Below the pieces are notes generated by a model that was not told where the DNA came from, searched no databases, and saw nothing but the letters and a program-made list of their open reading frames with translations. Shown here one piece after another: positions 63,092 to 64,000 of a stretch of 64,000 nucleotides of DNA. Position numbers and translations under genes: made by a program. How positions within the stretch are numbered: the stretch's first letter is position 1; every line of letters begins with the position of its first letter. Source of the DNA: Glycomyces paridis (GTDB lineage: Bacteria; Actinomycetota; Actinomycetes; Mycobacteriales; Micromonosporaceae); contig NZ_STGX01000017.1 in assembly GCF_004912155.1 (NCBI RefSeq), positions 64,417 through 128,416 on the forward strand, written 5' to 3'.

Positions 63092-63866
63092 AGAACACCC
63101 AGTACTTCGAGAGCCAGAAGTTGACGGCGGTGAAGGCGGCGACCACGAGCACGAGGAACCAGGCCATCGCCGAGGCGTAGCCCATGTCGAGCTCGGTGAA
63201 CGCCTCCTTGTAGAGCAGGAGCGTGTAGAACATGGTCGCGTCGCCGGGGCCGCCGCAGACCACATAGGCCTGCGTGAACGCCTGGAACGCGAAGATGACC
63301 TGGAGGACCAGGTTGAAGAACACGATCGGCGTCAGCAGCGGCAGCGTGATCGAGAAGTACCGCCGCGCCCTGCCCGCGCCGTCGATGGCGGCGGCCTCGT
63401 AGAACATCTCCGGGACCTGCCGGAGCCCGGCCAGGAAGATCACCATGGGGGAGCCGAAGGTCCACACGTTGAGGACCACGAGCGTGCCGAGCGCCAAGTC
63501 GGGGTAGCCGATCCATCCGGGACCGTCCACACCGAACCATGCGAGCGCGCCGTTCACCAAACCGTCCTTGCCGAAGACCTGGCGCCACAGGATCGCGATC
63601 GCGACCGATCCGCCAAGGAGGCTCGGCAGGTAGAACACCGAGCGGTACAGCGGCAGGCCCCGCATCCCCTTGTCCAGCAGCAGGGCCAGCGCGAGCGCGA
63701 GGGCGAGCTGGAGGGGGACGCCGACGAGCACGTAGACGGCGGTGACGCGGAAGGAGTTCCAGAACCGGGCGTCGCCGAACATCGCCGCGAAGTTCTCCAG
63801 ACCGATCCACTGCGGTGGCTGAAAGAGGTTGTAGTCGGTGAACGACAGGTAGAGCGAGGCAGCGAC
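63081..63866 (-). CDS. Carbohydrate ABC transporter permease, MalF type, 5' end disrupted
   Basis: Similarity runs from 'AASLYLSFTDYNLFQPP' and 'WIGLENFAAMFGDARFWNSF' through the EAA loop 'EAAAIDGAGRARRYFSITLPLLTP' to the C-terminus 'KYWVFYDD'. The family normally has about 30-40 residues and the first helix before 'SLYLSF'. Here the frame stays open but upstream of about 63,866 encodes Ser/Pro/Arg-rich residues without a helix or an ATG. The break is therefore real in this sequence: an insertion, a deletion or an assembly join. An internal ATG (63782) would give only 233 residues. Confidence 0.75.
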   Translation of the reverse strand, partial: VAASLYLSFTDYNLFQPPQWIGLENFAAMFGDARFWNSFRVTAVYVLVGVPLQLALALALALLLDKGMRGLPLYRSVFYLPSLLGGSVAIAILWRQVFGKDGLVNGALAWFGVDGPGWIGYPDLALGTLVVLNVWTFGSPMVIFLAGLRQVPEMFYEAAAIDGAGRARRYFSITLPLLTPIVFFNLVLQVIFAFQAFTQAYVVCGGPGDATMFYTLLLYKEAFTELDMGYASAMAWFLVLVVAAFTAVNFWLSKYWVFYDD

Positions 63867-63880
63867 AGCGAGCTGAGTGG

Positions 63881-64000
63881 ATGGTGCCAGACCGCGTTTG
63901 CGACCGGGCGGCCTCAGCCCCGAGCAGCAAGAAAGATCGCCTCGCGCCGGACTGGGTGCGCTGCTTCGGCCCGGTCTTTGACTTGTCAGAGGGGCTGCAG
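63881..64000 (+). CDS. Possible 5' fragment of an unrelated gene at the window edge
   Basis: From ATG 63881 the plus strand stays open to the window end for 40 codons, including 'SSKKDRLAPDWVRCFGPVFDLSEGL'-type sequence (residues about 14-38), which looks more like real protein than the opposite reading. Third-position G+C is lower than in neighbours (GTT, TCA, AAA, GAT, TTT). Beginning just beyond the break in the MalF gene, it could be the start of an inserted element's gene. I do not recognise the family. Confidence 0.3.
   Translation, partial: MVPDRVCDRAASAPSSKKDRLAPDWVRCFGPVFDLSEGLQ

Overview
The window is chromosomal DNA from a high-GC actinomycete. Supporting signs are the very high G+C in third codon positions, GTG/TTG starts, several apparently leaderless genes, an Lsr2-type nucleoid protein, the glnA2/glnE pair, a lipoprotein-type CtaC followed by CtaF, an Nur-like (nickel) control site before an Fe/Mn superoxide dismutase, and an AfsR/SARP-type regulator. 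The genus cannot be fixed from the sequence alone.

Positions 1-28,400 are mostly housekeeping and small accessory genes: a PP2C-like fragment, two small membrane proteins, a CatB-like acetyltransferase, Fe/Mn SOD, a cysteine-desulfurase-like enzyme, ctaC-ctaF, a Nudix hydrolase, RNase P RNA (rnpB, minus strand, about 6853-7253), a TauE/SafE-type exporter, nadE, panB, a HAD hydrolase, a MOSC protein, glnA2, a glutamine-amidotransferase-like protein, glnE, a CorA transporter, a secreted GH18 chitinase, a DoxX/LysR pair, a TetR/oxidoreductase pair with a perfect 36-bp operator, tRNA-Pro(UGG), a polytopic CxxC membrane protein beside a two-component system, and a Tat-exported M20 amidohydrolase. 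Strong hairpin terminators separate many of these units.

Positions 28,450-61,420 hold a large biosynthetic locus, entirely on the minus strand. Read in the direction of transcription it runs: SARP-NB-ARC-TPR activator; one 5,249-residue hybrid NRPS-PKS (C-A-T / KS-AT-T / C-A-T / KS-eroded AT-T / C-A-T-terminal C-like); a free KS with an eroded AT; a free ACP; a 163-bp inverted-repeat element; a class III aminotransferase; an unrecognised membrane protein; a type II thioesterase; an MFS exporter; a DUF6790-like membrane protein; a 25-codon leader-like ORF; a MacB/FtsX-like permease and its ATPase; an ACP; a FabF-type KS; a 4'-phosphopantetheinyl transferase; and finally lsr2. Many genes overlap by 1-13 bases, so they are probably co-transcribed in a few units. 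The line has no KR, DH, ER or methyltransferase domain and no integrated thioesterase, which points to a peptide-polyketide with unreduced keto groups that are aminated or cyclised. I do not recognise it as a known pathway.

Positions 61,420-64,000 hold a single-domain LuxR-type regulator and two sugar ABC permeases. The first permease appears to be broken near 63,866, close to the window edge, and different sequence lies beyond the break.
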